Assembly: GCF_018861295.1 (NCBI RefSeq)
Contig: NZ_JAHLDM010000016.1
Coordinates: forward strand, 53,878 to 117,877
DNA length: 64,000 bases
Source: Clostridium_AD estertheticum_D
GTDB lineage: Bacteria > Bacillota > Clostridia > Clostridiales > Clostridiaceae
Reading direction: 5' to 3'
Shown: in pieces, positions 61,969 to 64,000 of the stretch
Position numbering within the stretch: the stretch's first letter is position 1
How the letters are laid out: every line of letters starts with the position of its first letter
The notes under the pieces: model-generated
The model's input: the letters and a program-made list of their open reading frames with translations, nothing else
The model's database searches: none
What the model was told of the DNA's origin: nothing
Made by a program: the position numbers and the translations under genes

Positions 61969-62055
61969 AACGACATTTCAGAAGGAAAGTCTCCAACGTC
62001 TATAAATGTGAATATAAATCTCCTTCTGAAGTCGTTAATGCAGCTCCAAAGGAGA
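61969..62055 (-). ncRNA. Structured 3' region or candidate RNA downstream of a small gene
   Basis: On the minus strand a CTCC-TTT-GGAG hairpin at 62,044-62,054 is followed by a long stem, AACGACTTCAGAAGGA (from 62,036) with TCCTTCTGAAATGTCGTT (to 61,969), enclosing about 35 bases, and then the terminator. The pairing has only a two-base bulge. It could be a 3'-UTR-derived small RNA or a regulatory structure. Confidence 0.45.
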
Positions 62056-62059
62056 TGAT

Positions 62060-62353
62060 TTAACTCTCTTTAAGATCAGTTTCAGCATTTTCCTCAGTAT
62101 TTTCTAAATCATTTTTTTCAATATGATCTATTCCACTAATCTCAATTTTATAATTTCCTCTGACTGCTTGCTTTGTTATAAACCTTTTTTTCATTAAAGA
62201 TTCAAGAGAGGCTTTTAATACTCGAATATTGCCTTTACCATTACCTAAATTAATTGCAAGTTTTATTTTTGATATGCTTTGTGGTGATGATGCTTTATTT
62301 TCATAAAGATATTTTAATACATTATCTTCAGTTTCTTTTATATTATCTTTCAT
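62060..62353 (-). CDS. Small winged-helix-like protein
   Basis: A 97-residue protein: N-terminal helical region like a winged helix (NVLKYLYENKASSPQSISKI, LKASLESLMKKRFITKQAVR, then the wing GNYKIEISG) and an acidic tail (LENTEENAETDLKES). GAAGGAGGATATTT precedes the ATG. It is divergent from the RuvC-like gene at 62,575 and could regulate it. Family not recognised. Confidence 0.65.
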   Translation of the reverse strand: MKDNIKETEDNVLKYLYENKASSPQSISKIKLAINLGNGKGNIRVLKASLESLMKKRFITKQAVRGNYKIEISGIDHIEKNDLENTEENAETDLKES

Positions 62354-62574
62354 AAATATCCTCCTTCATTAGTATGTTTCGTCATAATATATAATTATAC
62401 TACATGCATTAGTTAATAAAAAGGAAAATATTTATCTTTATTTGCAAAAGAAGGCTCAGTTCTCTGTAGACGGAGATGAATTTTGTTGCTAAATTATTTT
62501 TATATAAATTAATATTATAAGCCCTATTACGGCATAATCTATATTAGAGATTATAAAAAAAGGTGGTGAATATT

Positions 62575-64000
62575 TTGAGAATAGAAACTAATTCTTCTAC
62601 AAGAATATATAAAGATAAGCTTAGTAGCGTAAATTTTAATAACCTATCGAATATATTGTATGTTGGTAATGAAGCTAAAATTAAAGCTTATTCAATTCTT
62701 GTTTACAATCATGAGAAAGGTCTTTCTCAGAGTATTCATTTAACTATTAAAAATATGTTTAATCTTAATACTTATTATACAAACTATGCTGCTTGTGAAG
62801 CTAAATGGAATAAATCTTCTAATGTTGAATTAAACAAAATGTACATAGATGATTTAAAGCAGAACATTAATCATAGAGAGAAATCTGTTAAAGATTTAAT
62901 TAATAAAATTAAATTTTGGAGTAAGATTCATGCTCATATTATCGATATATCTAAGGCTATTAAAAATAGTAAAAGCCTCCCCAAATTTAAGTATTATAGA
63001 CCATATTATTTTTATATGTCAGATGATAAGATTTTTGTTGAGGCCAATTATAAAAATAAAACAATTATATATAATATGTACGATTTTGAACATGCTCTTG
63101 TCGTAAAAAAAATTAGTAGATTAACTAATAAACTGAATATGATTAAGCGTGGTATAGGTTATCAAAAACAAAAACTTGCAAGACTTAATACAAGTGCAGT
63201 AAAATCATGTTTTGGTACTAAGAAACTATTCAAAGCTCAGCATACGTTATATAATGATCATTTTGCATGGAAAGAAGACTTCTATAAAGCTAGACATAAA
63301 ACTATAGAACTTCAAGGACTTAACACAGTTACACAAGGAAATGCTTGTGTTAAATACAACTACGAAACAAATTTACTAAGTATCCAACTGCCCTATGAAA
63401 ATAAAATAGGTACTTATCATAGTTCACAATGGTTTGAAGTAGAAAATGTTGATTTTCCTTATCATAAAGACTTATTAATAGAAGCTCTAAACACTAAAAA
63501 TTCCCCTGTTTCTTGGAGAATTGAAGACAAAGGAGATTACTTTTTGTTTAAGCCATCTTATAAACTATTTAAAGACGAGAATCAAATTAATTATTCTATG
63601 GCAAATGGAGTTGTAGGCTATGATATAAACTATGACCATATTGCATGGAGTGAAACTGATTGTATCGGCAACCTATTAGACTTTTGCACTATACATTTTA
63701 ATATAGCAAATAAAACTTCAGGTCAAATTTCAAAAATTTTAGAAAAGAGTGCCTTAGGACTTGTTCAAATAGCCAGGGATAAAAATAAACCACTTGCTGG
63801 TGAGGATATTAAAAACATCAGTAAATCCAAACTAACTTATGGGAATACTAAACGAAATATGAAAATCAGTATGTTTGCTCATAAAAAAATCATTGAAGCA
63901 ATCAGTTCTAGGGCTTTTAAAGAAAATTTAGCCGTATTTTATGTAAATCCAGCATACACTAGCCAAATGGGTAAAATAAAATATATGAAAGCTAAAGGAA
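62575..64000 (+). CDS. TnpB/Cas12-superfamily RuvC nuclease-like protein (partial, C-terminus outside window)
   Basis: The frame is open from a TTG at 62,575, 6 bases after AAGGTGGTG, to the right edge: 475 residues. VVGYDINYDHIAWSETD (Asp350) looks like RuvC-I and PLAGEDIKNISKSKL (Glu410) like RuvC-II; FAHKKIIEAISSRAF and VNPAYTSQMGKIKYMKAKG match the segment before RuvC-III and the zinc-like region of TnpB proteins (NPAYTSQ...). The N-terminal 340 residues are Lys-rich and helical, longer than in ordinary TnpB of about 400 residues in total. No TnpA gene is visible. It may be a transposon-encoded or domesticated RNA-guided nuclease. Confidence 0.7.
   Translation, partial: MRIETNSSTRIYKDKLSSVNFNNLSNILYVGNEAKIKAYSILVYNHEKGLSQSIHLTIKNMFNLNTYYTNYAACEAKWNKSSNVELNKMYIDDLKQNINHREKSVKDLINKIKFWSKIHAHIIDISKAIKNSKSLPKFKYYRPYYFYMSDDKIFVEANYKNKTIIYNMYDFEHALVVKKISRLTNKLNMIKRGIGYQKQKLARLNTSAVKSCFGTKKLFKAQHTLYNDHFAWKEDFYKARHKTIELQGLNTVTQGNACVKYNYETNLLSIQLPYENKIGTYHSSQWFEVENVDFPYHKDLLIEALNTKNSPVSWRIEDKGDYFLFKPSYKLFKDENQINYSMANGVVGYDINYDHIAWSETDCIGNLLDFCTIHFNIANKTSGQISKILEKSALGLVQIARDKNKPLAGEDIKNISKSKLTYGNTKRNMKISMFAHKKIIEAISSRAFKENLAVFYVNPAYTSQMGKIKYMKAKG

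Noticed and set aside
61969..62036. Long stem as a TnpB guide RNA
   Set aside because: Known guide RNAs overlap the 3' end of the nuclease gene; this one lies upstream and is transcribed in the other direction.
1..64000. CRISPR array
   Set aside because: No regularly spaced direct repeats were seen; the only tandem repeat is the 10-base pair at 32,960-32,980.

Overview
The window comes from a low-GC, spore-forming Firmicute, most likely Clostridium sensu stricto. The support is the A+T-rich code, strong GGAGG-type ribosome binding sites, a SpoIVFB-type sporulation protease, the order radC-mreBCD-minCDE-rodA-mgsA, and Prp encoded between L21 and an L27 that carries the cleavable N-terminal extension. 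The species cannot be named from this sequence.

The window has two very different halves. Positions 1 to about 33,000 are accessory DNA: solitary regulators (LysR, RpiR, AraC, Rrf2, MarR, Lrp, two ArsR), a heavy-metal efflux locus (separate HMA protein, P1B ATPase, ArsR), a chemoreceptor, a beta-glucoside locus (GH4, PTS EIIBCA, GH1), two metallo-beta-lactamase-fold paralogues, a secreted lipase and a Shedu-type (DUF4263) defence nuclease. About fifteen genes in this half are broken: internal deletions (galM, radical SAM mobile-pair protein A, an RpiR copy, a second cadA), nonsense codons (cytidylate-kinase-like, DUF4236), frameshifts (the PTS EIIB domain, a lipoprotein) and short remnants (HD domain, LysR, Lrp, response regulator, metallo-beta-lactamase fold, transposase). 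Several remnants are partial copies of intact genes elsewhere in the window.

The change of character falls at a tRNA-Leu(CAA) gene near 33,032-33,118. From 33,415 to about 61,660 the DNA is conserved chromosomal backbone and every gene reads intact. It runs polA-coaE-lytic transglycosylase, tRNA-Leu(UAA), small and Met-rich proteins, a SPOR protein, maf-radC-mreBCD, minCDE, rodA-mgsA, spoIVFB, a TIGR03960/TIGR03936 pair, RNase G, rplU-prp-rpmA (with a leader), obgE-yhbY, nadD-yqeK-LCP, ridA-pseudouridine synthase, a converging D,D-carboxypeptidase, and a ComEA-like protein. The PBP2 gene expected between mreD and minC is absent; a terminator stands there instead.

The last 2.4 kb turns accessory again. 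Two converging, strongly structured non-coding stretches lie at 61,789-62,055, followed by a small winged-helix-like gene. A large open frame then runs off the right edge and looks like a TnpB/Cas12-superfamily RuvC nuclease (D350 and E410 visible, unusually long N-terminal part). This frame and the adjacent structured RNA are the most promising candidates for something undescribed. The Shedu neighbourhood, the broken radical SAM mobile pair with its MarR operators, and the A-run frameshift in the PTS gene are the next most interesting.
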